64,000 bases of DNA from Enterobacteriaceae bacterium LSJC7 (GCA_000302695.1 AMFN01000002.1:186001-250000); one strand, 5' to 3'; counted from the first letter of the stretch, positions 38,884 through 48,212 are shown. Made by a program: numbers and translations. Notes: generated from the sequence alone by a model not told the origin.

Positions 38884-39078
38884 TTAGACCTGAGGTTCTA
38901 CTTCAACGCCACAGTAGCTTGATGCAACGTTTTGCTTAGTGATGTTGGTTGCAGTACCGTATTTGGTCACTTCAGCACAGCTAATAGTTTGAACACATAC
39001 GTCATTCTGCAGATCAAAGCTATAGCTGCATGCACCACCGATAATGTTTTTTGCAGTATCCAGAGTTACTTTTTTCAT
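38884..39078 (-). CDS. Small cysteine-containing peptide with Gly-Gly leader motif
   Basis: A 64-residue peptide starting MKKVTLDTAKNIIGGACSYSF, with AAGGAAA ribosome site before ATG 39078. The first 15 residues look like a double-glycine leader: short, charged, with conserved hydrophobic spacing and GG at 14-15. The remainder has four cysteines (ACSYS, DVCVQ, ISCAE, SYCGV) and a TKYG motif. This resembles the small enterobacterial peptides grouped as DUF4762, as far as I remember; that assignment needs a profile search. A sigma-70 promoter is visible at 39127-39155. No C39-peptidase transporter, immunity gene or modification enzyme is adjacent. GC content is well below that of its neighbours, which suggests acquisition. 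Function unknown; a secreted bacteriocin-like or signalling peptide is possible. Confidence 0.75.
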   Translation of the reverse strand: MKKVTLDTAKNIIGGACSYSFDLQNDVCVQTISCAEVTKYGTATNITKQNVASSYCGVEVEPQV

Positions 39079-39126
39079 TGTATTTCCTTATGTTAAAGAG
39101 ATTATTATTTTCGGAGCTCCATTTAG

Positions 39127-39155
39127 AATTTAAAATTTTACCTGGAAAAAGTCAA
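39127..39155 (-). promoter_or_regulatory. Promoter of the Gly-Gly peptide gene
   Basis: On the minus strand TTGACT (39155-39150), 17 bases, then TAAATT (39132-39127). This lies 49 bases upstream of the start codon. Confidence 0.6.
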
Positions 39156-39794
39156 AATAATCTCATAGGAATATTGTCTAAACCGTATTTTTATTATTAT
39201 TTTAATGTGTTTTATGAGTGATGTGAATAATGAATTTTGTGCTGGTTTTTGGTGTGTTTTTGTCCATAAAATAAATGTGCTTTTTATTTTATTTGTCATT
39301 TTTAAACAGGGTTTCCAGTAATTATAATGCGTTTTTAAATTTGAGAATATTCAGTCGTTGATGTGATTGATCTTTATTTTAATTGCGAAGTAATTAAATG
39401 GTTAAATAAATTGCTCAGCGTTTTGGTCAGATGGTGGGGTTATTTATGTTTAATGCTCCGCTATTTTTAAGCATTAAAAACGGTAATTACCGGTAAAGCG
39501 GCGGGTCTGGCGTGATATATGGCTATTTTACCGGGCAAAATCGATACGAGGGCGGCTGTCTCAATATGAAGGTGTTGAGCTTGCAGGCTGTCATGATGCT
39601 GCTAACCAGAAATAGTTAATTGCAAACCTGCGCCAACATCGCCGTCAAGCGAGCACAACGCGTGAGTACTGGAAGTTAATGAACGGTATCTGGAATGCAG
39701 CGCCTGTAGGCTGATACGGTACTGGGAGGGGAGGGTACAGCATGTTGGATAAGAAAACCCAAAAGGCCAGACTCGTTACCGGGTTGACCTTCTT
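39156..39794. other. AT-rich region between the Gly-Gly peptide and gltA
   Basis: I find no convincing gene in these 640 bases. Visible structure: a 9-bp inverted repeat TTTAATGCT / AGCATTAAA (39449-39457, 39470-39478), a 12-bp palindrome CGGTAATTACCG at 39481-39492, and two weak plus-strand ORFs, at 39205-39321 (38 codons, hydrophobic C-terminal half) and 39742-39858 (38 codons, with a strong GGGAGGGGAGGG ribosome-like sequence but running through a terminator). The base composition differs from the flanking core genes and suggests remnants of transferred DNA. Confidence 0.5.
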
Positions 39795-39795
39795 C

Positions 39796-39826
39796 AGAGG
39801 CCCGAGATGCCGGGCCTCTTTTTTTG
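39796..39826 (+). terminator. Unassigned terminator pointing toward gltA
   Basis: AGAGGCCCG-AGATGC-CGGGCCTCT stem and loop followed by seven T residues on the plus strand. Read from the minus strand the hairpin is followed by GAAGAAGG, so it is not a good terminator for gltA. No recognised plus-strand gene lies upstream of it. It may end a small RNA, or simply protect against antisense transcription. Confidence 0.8.
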
Positions 39827-39868
39827 AGCCGCCAGGGTTGCCCCTGAGCCTGTTTTAGCGCGGGAAGA

Positions 39869-41152
39869 TTACTTTTTCGCAATGCCTGAGTTGAAATCAC
39901 GTTGCGTATAGCCAGTGTACAGCTGACGCGGACGGGCAATTTTGATGCCGTCGTCGTGCATTTCGTTCCAGTGTGCAATCCAGCCCACGGTGCGTGCCAT
40001 TGCGAAGATAACGGTAAACATAGAAGACGGAATGCCCATCGCTTTGAGGATGATGCCGGAGTAGAAGTCCACGTTCGGGTAGAGCTTGCGTTCAATGAAG
40101 TACGGGTCGTTAAGCGCGATGTGCTCAAGTTCCATAGCCACTTCCAGTAGATCGTCCTTCATGCCCAGTTCGTTGAGCACTTCATGGCAGGTTTCACGCA
40201 TGACGGTGGCGCGCGGATCGTAGTTTTTGTAGACGCGGTGGCCAAAGCCCATCAGACGGAAAGAGTCGTTCTTGTCTTTAGCGCGGCGCAGGAACTCAGG
40301 AATGTGCTCAACGGTGTTGATCTCTTCGAGCATCTTCAGACAGGCTTCGTTGGCACCACCGTGCGCCGGTCCCCACAGTGAGGCGATCCCCGCAGCGATA
40401 CAGGCAAACGGGTTGGCACCGGAGGAGCCTGCGGTACGCACAGTCGAGGTGGACGCGTTCTGTTCGTGATCGGCGTGCAGAATCAGGATGCGATCCATCG
40501 CGCGCTCAAGCACCGGATTGACCTTGTACTCTTCACACGGCGTGGAAAACATCATATTCAGGAAATTACCGGCATAAGACAGATCGTTGCGCGGGTACAC
40601 AAACGGCTGGCCGATAGAGTATTTGTAACACATGGCTGCCATGGTCGGCATTTTGGACAGCAGACGGAAGGCCGCAATTTCGCGGTGGCGCGGGTTATTC
40701 ACATCCAGCGAGTCGTGATAAAACGCCGCTAGTGCGCCGGTTACGCCGCACATCACCGCCATCGGGTGTGAGTCGCGGCGAAAACCGTGGAACAGACGGG
40801 TTATCTGCTCATGAATCATGGTGTGGCGTGTTACCGTCACTTTGAACTCGTCATACTCTTCCTGGGTCGGCTTCTCGCCGTACAGCAGGATGTAGCAGAC
40901 TTCCAGGTAGTTAGACTGGGTTGCCAGCTGGTCGATAGGGTAGCCGCGGTGTAGCAGGATGCCTTCATCACCGTCGATAAACGTGATTTTGGACTCGCAG
41001 GACGCGGTGGAGGTAAAACCGGGGTCAAAGGTAAACACCCCTTTTGAACCGAGGGTGCGGACGTCTAACACATCCTGCCCGAGCGTGCCTTTTAGCACAT
41101 CAAGTTCAACAGTGTCACCGTTACAGGTAAGGGTTGCTTTTTTATCAGACAT
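39869..41152 (-). CDS. gltA: Citrate synthase (type II, NADH-sensitive)
   Basis: Condenses acetyl-CoA and oxaloacetate to citrate, the entry step of the TCA cycle. The product is 427 residues, as in E. coli. It has the extra N-terminal domain of the hexameric, NADH-inhibited Gram-negative type ([16 protein letters not shown]). Catalytic residues lie in [28 protein letters not shown] (His264), [15 protein letters not shown] (His305) and the NVDFYSG region (Asp362). Divergent from sdhC across a long control region. Confidence 0.98.
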   Translation of the reverse strand: MSDKKATLTCNGDTVELDVLKGTLGQDVLDVRTLGSKGVFTFDPGFTSTASCESKITFIDGDEGILLHRGYPIDQLATQSNYLEVCYILLYGEKPTQEEYDEFKVTVTRHTMIHEQITRLFHGFRRDSHPMAVMCGVTGALAAFYHDSLDVNNPRHREIAAFRLLSKMPTMAAMCYKYSIGQPFVYPRNDLSYAGNFLNMMFSTPCEEYKVNPVLERAMDRILILHADHEQNASTSTVRTAGSSGANPFACIAAGIASLWGPAHGGANEACLKMLEEINTVEHIPEFLRRAKDKNDSFRLMGFGHRVYKNYDPRATVMRETCHEVLNELGMKDDLLEVAMELEHIALNDPYFIERKLYPNVDFYSGIILKAMGIPSSMFTVIFAMARTVGWIAHWNEMHDDGIKIARPRQLYTGYTQRDFNSGIAKK

Positions 41153-41541
41153 TTACGGTCTCCTTAGCGCCTTATAGGACGGGACGGCCAGCCACTGGGT
41201 AATGTTATTCACTATGTTGCCAGTTTGTTTTATGGCGCGTGGCTCTGTGTCAGAGGAGGAAACCAGGGTACAGAGCGTCAGGCGGCTTGCAGGCAATACA
41301 TAGCTTAGCGTAAAGCGTTAACAAATCAGCTGGTTAGCAGTCCATATGATGTTCTTTGCGTACCACTAATACCGGGTCAGGTTACTTCGGTCAAGACCCA
41401 ACACTGTTACATAACTTTTTCACTGGTGAAAGGGTGACCACATAACTTTCATGAATTATATGGATACTTCATCCATGGTTGTAACAAAAATGTTTAACTT
41501 TTGTCAAATCAGATGAGTAATAATTAAAAAATTGTTGTAAT
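41153..41541. other. gltA side of the gltA-sdhC divergent control region
   Basis: No gene. The AT-rich stretch from about 41330 upward probably holds the gltA promoters and ArcA sites by analogy with E. coli; I cannot place them exactly. Confidence 0.5.
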
Positions 41542-41557
41542 CGTGACGTAAGTCACT
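41542..41557. promoter_or_regulatory. Possible CRP site of the sdh operon
   Basis: CGTGA-CGTAAG-TCACT matches the CRP consensus at eight of ten bases. Its centre is about 80 bases before the predicted sdhC transcript start, close to the CRP position reported for E. coli sdh. Confidence 0.5.
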
Positions 41558-41594
41558 GTTTTGACCAAAAGGGGCTAAAGTATTTGTGGGTCAA

Positions 41595-41623
41595 TTGTAA
41601 TGATATTGTGAACGGCCTATACT
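41595..41623 (+). promoter_or_regulatory. sdhC promoter
   Basis: TTGTAA (41595-41600), 17 bases, then TATACT (41618-41623). This would give a transcript leader of about 160 bases before sdhC, similar in layout to E. coli. Confidence 0.7.
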
Positions 41624-41791
41624 GCGGCCAGGTCTCCGGAACACTCTGCTATCCCGAGCCACCCAGCGTAATAACCCGTCAATTTAACATCTGGATGCAG
41701 TTGTTCTTGTATGACGTAGGGTTATGGAAACAGGCGCTGTCTGACCCGCCCGCAGAATCCGGAGGAAGGAAAACAAAATAAGAACAGCATT

Positions 41792-42181
41792 GTGGGCAAA
41801 ACCGTGAAAAAACAAAGACCTGTTAATCTGGATCTTACTACGATCCGATTTCCCGTAACGGCTATAGCGTCCATCCTCCACCGCGTTTCCGGCGTCATCA
41901 CTTTTGTGGCGGTCGGGATTCTGCTCTGGATGTTGGGCCTGTCGCTCTCATCAGAAGAAGGCTTTCTCGTTGCCTCCTCCATTATGGGCAGCTTTTTCGT
42001 CAAGTTCATTATGTGGGGCATCCTGACGGCGCTGGCCTATCACGTGGTTGTGGGTATTCGCCACCTGTTGATGGACTTTGGCTATCTGGAAGAAACCCTG
42101 GCGGCGGGCCAACGCTCCGCGAACATCTCCTTTGTTATCACTGCCGTGTTTTCAATTCTTGCAGGAGTCCTCGTATGGTAA
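41792..42181 (+). CDS. sdhC: Succinate dehydrogenase cytochrome b556 subunit SdhC
   Basis: Membrane anchor of complex II that binds haem b and ubiquinone with SdhD. The product is 129 residues, as in E. coli, from GTG 41792. Three membrane helices; SILHRVSGV and [17 protein letters not shown] (haem ligand His84 region). The start is unusual: there is no ATG in frame, and the nearest strong GGAGGAAGG lies more than 20 bases away. The E. coli leader here has a different spacing, so an indel has changed the start region. An alternative GTG lies four codons in. RyhB and Spot 42 act on sdh in E. coli. Confidence 0.93.
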   Translation: MGKTVKKQRPVNLDLTTIRFPVTAIASILHRVSGVITFVAVGILLWMLGLSLSSEEGFLVASSIMGSFFVKFIMWGILTALAYHVVVGIRHLLMDFGYLEETLAAGQRSANISFVITAVFSILAGVLVW

Positions 42182-42522
42182 GCAACGCTTCCGCATTAGG
42201 TCGTAACGGGATTCATGACTTCCTGCTGGTTCGTGCTACCGCGATAGTCATTACGCTCTACATCGTTTACATGGTGGTGTTTTTTGCCACTGCGGGCGAA
42301 CTCACCTGGGAACTGTGGACTGGCTTTTTTGCCTCCGCCTTCACCAAAGTCTTCACGCTGCTGACGCTGTTTTCCATTTTGATCCATGCCTGGATTGGAC
42401 TGTGGCAGGTGCTGACCGACTACGTTAAACCGCTGGCGATTCGCATGATATTGCAACTGGCAATTGTCGTGACGCTGTTGGTGTACGTCATTTATGGATT
42501 TGTTGTGGTGTGGGGTGTGTAA
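42175..42522 (+). CDS. sdhD: Succinate dehydrogenase membrane subunit SdhD
   Basis: Second membrane anchor of complex II, 115 residues. Started at ATG 42175 ([12 protein letters not shown]), overlapping the sdhC stop by seven bases. Three membrane helices; [18 protein letters not shown] carries the conserved haem- and quinone-side residues. The upstream open frame lies within sdhC and is not used. Its stop overlaps the sdhA start by one base (TAATG). Confidence 0.96.
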   Translation: MVSNASALGRNGIHDFLLVRATAIVITLYIVYMVVFFATAGELTWELWTGFFASAFTKVFTLLTLFSILIHAWIGLWQVLTDYVKPLAIRMILQLAIVVTLLVYVIYGFVVVWGV

Positions 42523-44288
42523 TGAATTTGCCAGTCAGAGAATTTGATGCTGTTGTTATTGGCGCAGGCGGCGCAGGTATGCGCGCGGCGTTACAGATTT
42601 CCCAGTCGGGCCAGACCTGTGCTCTGCTGTCTAAAGTCTTTCCTACCCGTTCCCATACGGTGTCTGCGCAGGGCGGTATTACGGTCGCGCTTGGCAACAC
42701 CCATGAAGATAACTGGGAATGGCACATGTACGATACCGTGAAAGGTTCCGATTACATCGGTGACCAGGACGCTATCGAATATATGTGTAAAACCGGCCCG
42801 GAAGCGATTCTGGAACTGGAACACATGGGGTTGCCGTTCTCACGCCTTGACGACGGCCGCATCTATCAGCGCCCGTTCGGTGGCCAGTCGAAAAACTTCG
42901 GCGGCGAGCAGGCAGCGCGCACCGCAGCCGCGGCAGACCGTACCGGTCATGCGCTTTTGCACACGCTGTATCAGCAGAACCTGAAAAACCACACCACAAT
43001 TTTCTCCGAATGGTATGCGCTCGATCTGGTGAAAAACCAGGATGGCGCGGTCGTCGGCTGCACGGCATTGTGCATTGAAACCGGTGAAGTGGTTTACTTC
43101 AAAGCGCGCGCGACGGTGCTGGCCACCGGTGGCGCAGGCCGTATCTACCAGTCCACCACTAACGCACACATCAACACCGGCGACGGCGTGGGTATGGCGC
43201 TGCGCGCAGGCGTACCGGTGCAGGATATGGAAATGTGGCAGTTCCACCCAACCGGTATTGCCGGAGCGGGCGTGCTGGTGACCGAGGGCTGTCGTGGTGA
43301 AGGCGGTTACCTGCTCAACAAACACGGCGAGCGCTTTATGGAGCGTTACGCGCCAAATGCCAAAGACCTGGCCGGTCGCGACGTGGTGGCACGCTCCATC
43401 ATGATTGAAATCCGCGAAGGCCGCGGCTGTGACGGTCCGTGGGGGCCGCACGCTAAACTCAAACTTGACCACCTGGGCAAAGACGTACTGGAATCCCGTC
43501 TGCCGGGTATCCTTGAACTTTCTCGCACTTTTGCCCACGTTGATCCGATCAAAGAGCCGATTCCGGTTATCCCGACTTGCCACTACATGATGGGCGGTAT
43601 CCCGACTCGCGTAAGCGGCCAGGCGCTGACGGTGAATGAAAAAGGCGAAGATGTGCTGATTCCGGGCCTGTTTGCGGTCGGCGAAATTGCCTGCGTGTCG
43701 GTGCATGGTGCTAACCGCCTTGGCGGTAACTCGCTGCTTGACCTTGTGGTCTTTGGCCGCGCAGCCGGTGTGCACTTGCAGGAATCCATTGCCGAGCAGG
43801 GCACACTGCGCGATGCCAGCGAGTCTGACGTGGAAGCGTCACTGGAGCGTCTTAACCGCTGGAACAACAACCGCAACGGTGAAGACCCGGTACAAATTCG
43901 CAAAGCATTGCAGGAATGCATGCAGCATAACTTCTCGGTATTCCGCGAAGGCGACGCGATGGCGAAAGGGCTGGAGCAGCTTAAGACCATCCGCGAGCGC
44001 CTGAAAAATGCCCGTCTGGACGATACCTCCAGCGAGTTCAACACCCAGCGCGTTGAGTGCCTTGAACTCGACAACCTGATGGAGACTGCCTACGCCACCG
44101 CGATGTCCGCCAACTTCCGCACCGAGAGCCGCGGCGCTCACAGCCGCTTCGACTTCCCGGACCGGGATGATGAAAACTGGCTGTGCCACTCCGTGTATCT
44201 GCCGCAGCAGGATGCCATGACGCGCCGCAAGGTGAACATGGAACCGAAACTGCGTCCGGCGTTCCCGCCGAAAATACGTACTTACTAA
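42522..44288 (+). CDS. sdhA: Succinate dehydrogenase flavoprotein SdhA
   Basis: Oxidises succinate to fumarate and carries covalent FAD. The product is 588 residues, as in E. coli, from ATG 42522 ([14 protein letters not shown]). [10 protein letters not shown] is the dinucleotide fold, [10 protein letters not shown] holds the flavinylated His45, and HPTGIAGAG and [11 protein letters not shown] are active-site loops. The last ten residues [10 protein letters not shown] are conserved. Confidence 0.98.
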   Translation: MNLPVREFDAVVIGAGGAGMRAALQISQSGQTCALLSKVFPTRSHTVSAQGGITVALGNTHEDNWEWHMYDTVKGSDYIGDQDAIEYMCKTGPEAILELEHMGLPFSRLDDGRIYQRPFGGQSKNFGGEQAARTAAAADRTGHALLHTLYQQNLKNHTTIFSEWYALDLVKNQDGAVVGCTALCIETGEVVYFKARATVLATGGAGRIYQSTTNAHINTGDGVGMALRAGVPVQDMEMWQFHPTGIAGAGVLVTEGCRGEGGYLLNKHGERFMERYAPNAKDLAGRDVVARSIMIEIREGRGCDGPWGPHAKLKLDHLGKDVLESRLPGILELSRTFAHVDPIKEPIPVIPTCHYMMGGIPTRVSGQALTVNEKGEDVLIPGLFAVGEIACVSVHGANRLGGNSLLDLVVFGRAAGVHLQESIAEQGTLRDASESDVEASLERLNRWNNNRNGEDPVQIRKALQECMQHNFSVFREGDAMAKGLEQLKTIRERLKNARLDDTSSEFNTQRVECLELDNLMETAYATAMSANFRTESRGAHSRFDFPDRDDENWLCHSVYLPQQDAMTRRKVNMEPKLRPAFPPKIRTY

Positions 44289-44304
44289 TCGCGGAGGCCT
44301 GGTG

Positions 44305-45021
44305 ATGAAACTCGAATTTTCAATTTATCGTTATAACCCGGATGTCGATGATGCGCCGCGTATGCAGGAGTATGTGCTGGAAGCAGAAGACGGTCGCGAC
44401 ATGATGTTGCTGGATGCACTCATCCAGCTTAAAGAGAAAGATCCGACGCTGTCGTTTCGTCGTTCCTGCCGTGAGGGTGTTTGTGGCTCTGATGGGGTGA
44501 ATATGAACGGCAAAAACGGACTGGCCTGTATTACCCCAATTTCTGCCCTGGGTAACGGAAAGCAGAAAATTGTTATCCGCCCGCTGCCCGGCCTGCCCGT
44601 GGTCAGGGATTTGGTGGTGGACATGGGCCAGTTCTATGCGCAATATGAGAAAATTAAGCCTTACTTGTTGAATAATGGACAAAATCCACCCGCTCGCGAG
44701 CATCTGCAAAGCCCGGCGCAGCGTGAGAAGCTGGACGGTCTGTACGAGTGCATTCTGTGCGCCTGTTGCTCGACCTCCTGCCCGTCTTTCTGGTGGAACC
44801 CGGACAAGTTCATTGGCCCGGCTGGTCTGCTTGCTGCGTATCGCTTCCTGATTGACAGCCGCGATACCGAAACCAGCAACCGCCTCGACGGGCTGAGCGA
44901 TGCTTTCAGCGTATTCCGCTGTCACAGCATTATGAACTGCGTCAGCGTATGTCCTAAAGGGCTGAACCCGACGCGCGCCATCGGCCACATTAAGTCGATG
45001 TTGTTACAAAAAAGTGCGTAA
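44305..45021 (+). CDS. sdhB: Succinate dehydrogenase iron-sulfur protein SdhB
   Basis: Passes electrons from FAD to ubiquinone through three clusters. The product is 238 residues. CREGVCGSDG with GLAC binds the 2Fe-2S cluster, CILCACCSTSCP the 4Fe-4S cluster, and CHSIMNCVSVCPKGLNP the 3Fe-4S cluster. GTG at 44302 and ATG at 44305 are adjacent; I use the ATG, which is better spaced from GGAGG (44293-44297). Confidence 0.97.
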   Translation: MKLEFSIYRYNPDVDDAPRMQEYVLEAEDGRDMMLLDALIQLKEKDPTLSFRRSCREGVCGSDGVNMNGKNGLACITPISALGNGKQKIVIRPLPGLPVVRDLVVDMGQFYAQYEKIKPYLLNNGQNPPAREHLQSPAQREKLDGLYECILCACCSTSCPSFWWNPDKFIGPAGLLAAYRFLIDSRDTETSNRLDGLSDAFSVFRCHSIMNCVSVCPKGLNPTRAIGHIKSMLLQKSA

Positions 45022-45035
45022 AAGCAGGTAAAGAT

Positions 45036-45057
45036 ACCGGGAGCGAAGGCTCCCGGT
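45036..45057. other. Hairpin after sdhB
   Basis: Nine-base-pair stem ACCGGGAGC / GCTCCCGGT with a GAAG loop, 15 bases after the sdhB stop. No T-run follows. In E. coli the sdhB-sucA gap contains processing and attenuation signals, and this may be the same. Confidence 0.55.
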
Positions 45058-45086
45058 AGTGTAGAAAAGAGTAACGGCAGGAAATC

Positions 45087-45277
45087 TTTAAAAACCGCTG
45101 AAAATGCTTAATCGGCCACCTGGCAGAGCAAAGCGGAGCACGTTTTCATCGCGACATCTGGAGCGAGACAAGGCGGCGACTGAGCAAGTCCGGGAGCATA
45201 GATAACTATGCGACCGGGGGCGAAGACGCTAACGCCGTCGCAACCCAGATGCCGCCGATGAAAAGGCGGTTTTTAAA
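45087..45277. repeat. About 190-bp imperfect palindromic element between sdhB and sucA
   Basis: The outer ends TTTAAAAACCGC and GCGGTTTTTAAA are exact reverse complements. Inside, GCGACATCTGG (45152-45162 region) pairs with CCAGATGCCGC (45245-45255 region), and CCGGGAGCATAG pairs with CTATGCGACCGGG across a short ATAA centre. The element has no coding frame of its own. It looks like a miniature inverted-repeat element or an intergenic enterobacterial repeat; the type is not one I can name with confidence. It lies inside the sdh-suc operon. Confidence 0.7.
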
Positions 45278-45395
45278 GGTTCCTTCGCGGGCCATTGTTA
45301 TCAGAGCTCGCCCAGGGATCGCAGGTCACGCGCGCTTCGGTGTGCGTAGTAGTAATCCACGGCGAATAAGCAAATATATGCTTAAAGGGATCACG

Positions 45396-48212
45396 ATGCA
45401 GAACGGCGCAATGAAAGCCTGGCTGGACTCTTCTTATCTTTCTGGCGCGAACCAGTCCTGGATAGAGCAGCTCTATGAAGACTTCTTAACCGATCCTGAC
45501 TCAGTGGACGCCGCCTGGCGCTCCATGTTCCAGCAGTTACCTGGCGTTGGTGCCAGGCCGGATCAGTTCCATTCCAAAACCCGAGACTATTTCCGTCGCC
45601 TGGCAAAAGACGCCACGCGTTACACTTCCTCTTCCGTTACCGACCCGGACACTGACGCCAAGCAGGTGAAAGTTCTCCAGCTGATCAACGCCTATCGTTT
45701 CCGTGGCCATCAGCAGGCGAACCTTGACCCGCTTGGCCTGTGGCAGCAGGAGACGGTGGCCGATCTCAACCCGGCTTACCATAACCTGACTGAAGCCGAC
45801 TTCCAGGAAACCTACAACGTCGGCTCTTTTGCCATTGGCAAAGATACGATGAAGCTTGGCGAGCTGATTGAAGCGCTTAAGCAGACTTACTGCGGCTCTA
45901 TCGGCGCGGAATACATGCATATCACCAACACAGAAGAAAAACGCTGGATTCAGCAGCGCATTGAATCTGTGGTTGGTCATGCGGAATTTACCACTGAAGA
46001 GAAAAAGCGTTTCCTGAGCGAGCTGACTGCCGCCGAAGGGCTTGAGCGCTATCTCGGTGCCAAATTCCCGGGCGCGAAACGCTTCTCACTTGAAGGCGGC
46101 GACGCGCTGGTACCGATGCTTAAAGAGATGATTCGCCATGCCGGTAAGAGCGGTACGCGTGAAGTGGTGCTGGGTATGGCGCACCGCGGTCGTCTCAACG
46201 TGCTGGTTAACGTGCTGGGTAAAAAACCGCAGGATTTATTCGACGAGTTTGCCGGCAAGCACAAAGAGCATCTCGGTACCGGTGACGTGAAATACCACAT
46301 GGGTTTCTCGTCTGACGTTGAAACCGAAGGAGGCCTGGTGCACCTGGCGCTGGCGTTTAACCCGTCGCACCTTGAAATTGTAAGCCCGGTTGTCATGGGC
46401 TCTGTGCGTGCACGTCTGGACCGTCTGTCCCAGCCGGGTACCAATCAGGTTCAGGTACTGCCAATCACCATTCACGGTGACGCAGCGGTCACCGGCCAGG
46501 GCGTGGTGCAGGAAACCCTGAACATGTCCAAAGCCCGCGGCTACGAAGTGGGCGGCACGGTACGTATCGTTATTAATAACCAGGTGGGCTTTACCACCTC
46601 TAACCCGCTGGATGCGCGCTCCACGCCGTACTGCACCGATATTGGCAAGATGGTACAGGCGCCGATTTTCCACGTGAACGCCGATGACCCGGAAGCCGTC
46701 GCTTTCGTAACGCGTCTGGCGCTGGACTTCCGTAACACCTTTAAACGTGATGTGTTCATCGACCTGGTTTGCTATCGCCGCCACGGCCACAATGAGGCCG
46801 ACGAGCCGAGCGCAACCCAGCCGCTGATGTACCAGAAAATCAAAAAACACCCGACGCCGCGCAAAATCTACGCCGACAAGCTTGAGCGTGACGGCGTGGA
46901 TTCGCTGGAAGATGCCACTGAGATGGTAAACCTGTATCGCGACGCGCTGGATGCGGGCGAATGCGTGGTGCAGGAATGGCGTCCGATGAACCTGCACTCC
47001 TTCACCTGGTCGCCGTACCTTAACCACGAGTGGGATGAAAGCTATCCGAACAAAGTGGAAATGAAGCGCTTGCAGGAACTGGCTAAGCGAATCAGCACCG
47101 TGCCGGACGCTATCACCATGCAGTCGCGCGTGGAGAAAATCTACGGTGACCGCCAGTTGATGGCCGCCGGTGAGAAGCTGTTTGACTGGGGCGGTGCCGA
47201 AACGCTGGCCTACGCCACGCTGGTCGATGAAGGTATTCCGGTACGCCTGTCTGGTGAAGACGCCGGGCGCGGCACCTTCTTCCACCGCCACGCGGTGGTG
47301 CACAACCAGACCAACGGCTCTACCTACACGCCGTTGGCACACGTGCATAACGGCCAGGGCGATTTCAAAGTCTGGGACTCCGTGCTCTCTGAAGAAGCGG
47401 TACTGGCGTTTGAATACGGCTACGCCACGGCTGAGCCGCGTACGCTGACCATTTGGGAAGCGCAGTTTGGTGACTTTGCCAACGGCGCGCAGGTGGTGAT
47501 TGACCAGTTCATTAGTTCTGGCGAGCAGAAATGGGGCCGTATGTGCGGTCTGGTGATGCTGCTGCCGCACGGCTATGAAGGGCAGGGACCGGAGCACTCC
47601 TCCGCACGCCTTGAGCGCTATCTGCAACTGTGTGCTGAACAGAACATGCAGGTGTGTGTGCCGTCAACGCCTGCGCAGGTGTACCACATGCTGCGCCGCC
47701 AGGCGCTGCGCGGTATGCGCCGCCCGCTGGTGGTGATGTCGCCGAAGTCGCTGCTGCGCCATCCGCTGGCGGTATCTTCACTTGACGAACTGGCGAACGG
47801 TACTTTCCAGCCAGCGATTGGTGAAGTGGACGAGATGAATGCGAAGGATGTGAAGCGCGTCGTGCTGTGCTCCGGTAAGGTGTACTACGACCTGCTGGAA
47901 CAGCGTCGCAAAAATGAGCAGAAAGATGTCGCTATCGTGCGTGTTGAACAGCTGTATCCGTTCCCGCATCAGGCGCTGCAAGAAGTGCTCAAGCCGTATG
48001 CACACGTAAACGACTTCGTCTGGTGCCAGGAAGAGCCGCTTAACCAGGGCGCATGGTACTGCAGCCAGCATCACTTCCGTGAAGCTATTCCTTCAACGGC
48101 CGCTCTGCGTTACGCAGGCCGTCCGGCCTCCGCCTCTCCGGCGGTAGGGTATATGTCCGTTCACCAGAAGCAGCAACAGGATCTGGTAAACGACGCGCTG
48201 AACATCGATTGA
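45396..48212 (+). CDS. sucA: 2-oxoglutarate dehydrogenase E1 component SucA
   Basis: Thiamine-diphosphate enzyme that decarboxylates 2-oxoglutarate and passes the succinyl group to SucB. The product is 938 residues (E. coli 933) from ATG 45396 (MQNGAMKAWLDSSYLSG), behind AAAGGGA. The long frame upstream lies in the repeat and leader and is not used. LGMAHRGRLNVLVNVLGK, GDAAVTGQGVVQETLNMS, VCYRRHGHNEADEPS (ThDP/Mg region) and GYEGQGPEHSSARLERYLQL are family hallmarks. An insertion of a few residues near RLSQPGTNQVQVLPIT explains the greater length. Confidence 0.97.
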   Translation: MQNGAMKAWLDSSYLSGANQSWIEQLYEDFLTDPDSVDAAWRSMFQQLPGVGARPDQFHSKTRDYFRRLAKDATRYTSSSVTDPDTDAKQVKVLQLINAYRFRGHQQANLDPLGLWQQETVADLNPAYHNLTEADFQETYNVGSFAIGKDTMKLGELIEALKQTYCGSIGAEYMHITNTEEKRWIQQRIESVVGHAEFTTEEKKRFLSELTAAEGLERYLGAKFPGAKRFSLEGGDALVPMLKEMIRHAGKSGTREVVLGMAHRGRLNVLVNVLGKKPQDLFDEFAGKHKEHLGTGDVKYHMGFSSDVETEGGLVHLALAFNPSHLEIVSPVVMGSVRARLDRLSQPGTNQVQVLPITIHGDAAVTGQGVVQETLNMSKARGYEVGGTVRIVINNQVGFTTSNPLDARSTPYCTDIGKMVQAPIFHVNADDPEAVAFVTRLALDFRNTFKRDVFIDLVCYRRHGHNEADEPSATQPLMYQKIKKHPTPRKIYADKLERDGVDSLEDATEMVNLYRDALDAGECVVQEWRPMNLHSFTWSPYLNHEWDESYPNKVEMKRLQELAKRISTVPDAITMQSRVEKIYGDRQLMAAGEKLFDWGGAETLAYATLVDEGIPVRLSGEDAGRGTFFHRHAVVHNQTNGSTYTPLAHVHNGQGDFKVWDSVLSEEAVLAFEYGYATAEPRTLTIWEAQFGDFANGAQVVIDQFISSGEQKWGRMCGLVMLLPHGYEGQGPEHSSARLERYLQLCAEQNMQVCVPSTPAQVYHMLRRQALRGMRRPLVVMSPKSLLRHPLAVSSLDELANGTFQPAIGEVDEMNAKDVKRVVLCSGKVYYDLLEQRRKNEQKDVAIVRVEQLYPFPHQALQEVLKPYAHVNDFVWCQEEPLNQGAWYCSQHHFREAIPSTAALRYAGRPASASPAVGYMSVHQKQQQDLVNDALNID

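Noticed and set aside
46236-47627. A 463-codon minus-strand open frame
   Set aside because: Antisense shadow of sucA; no start signal or family match.
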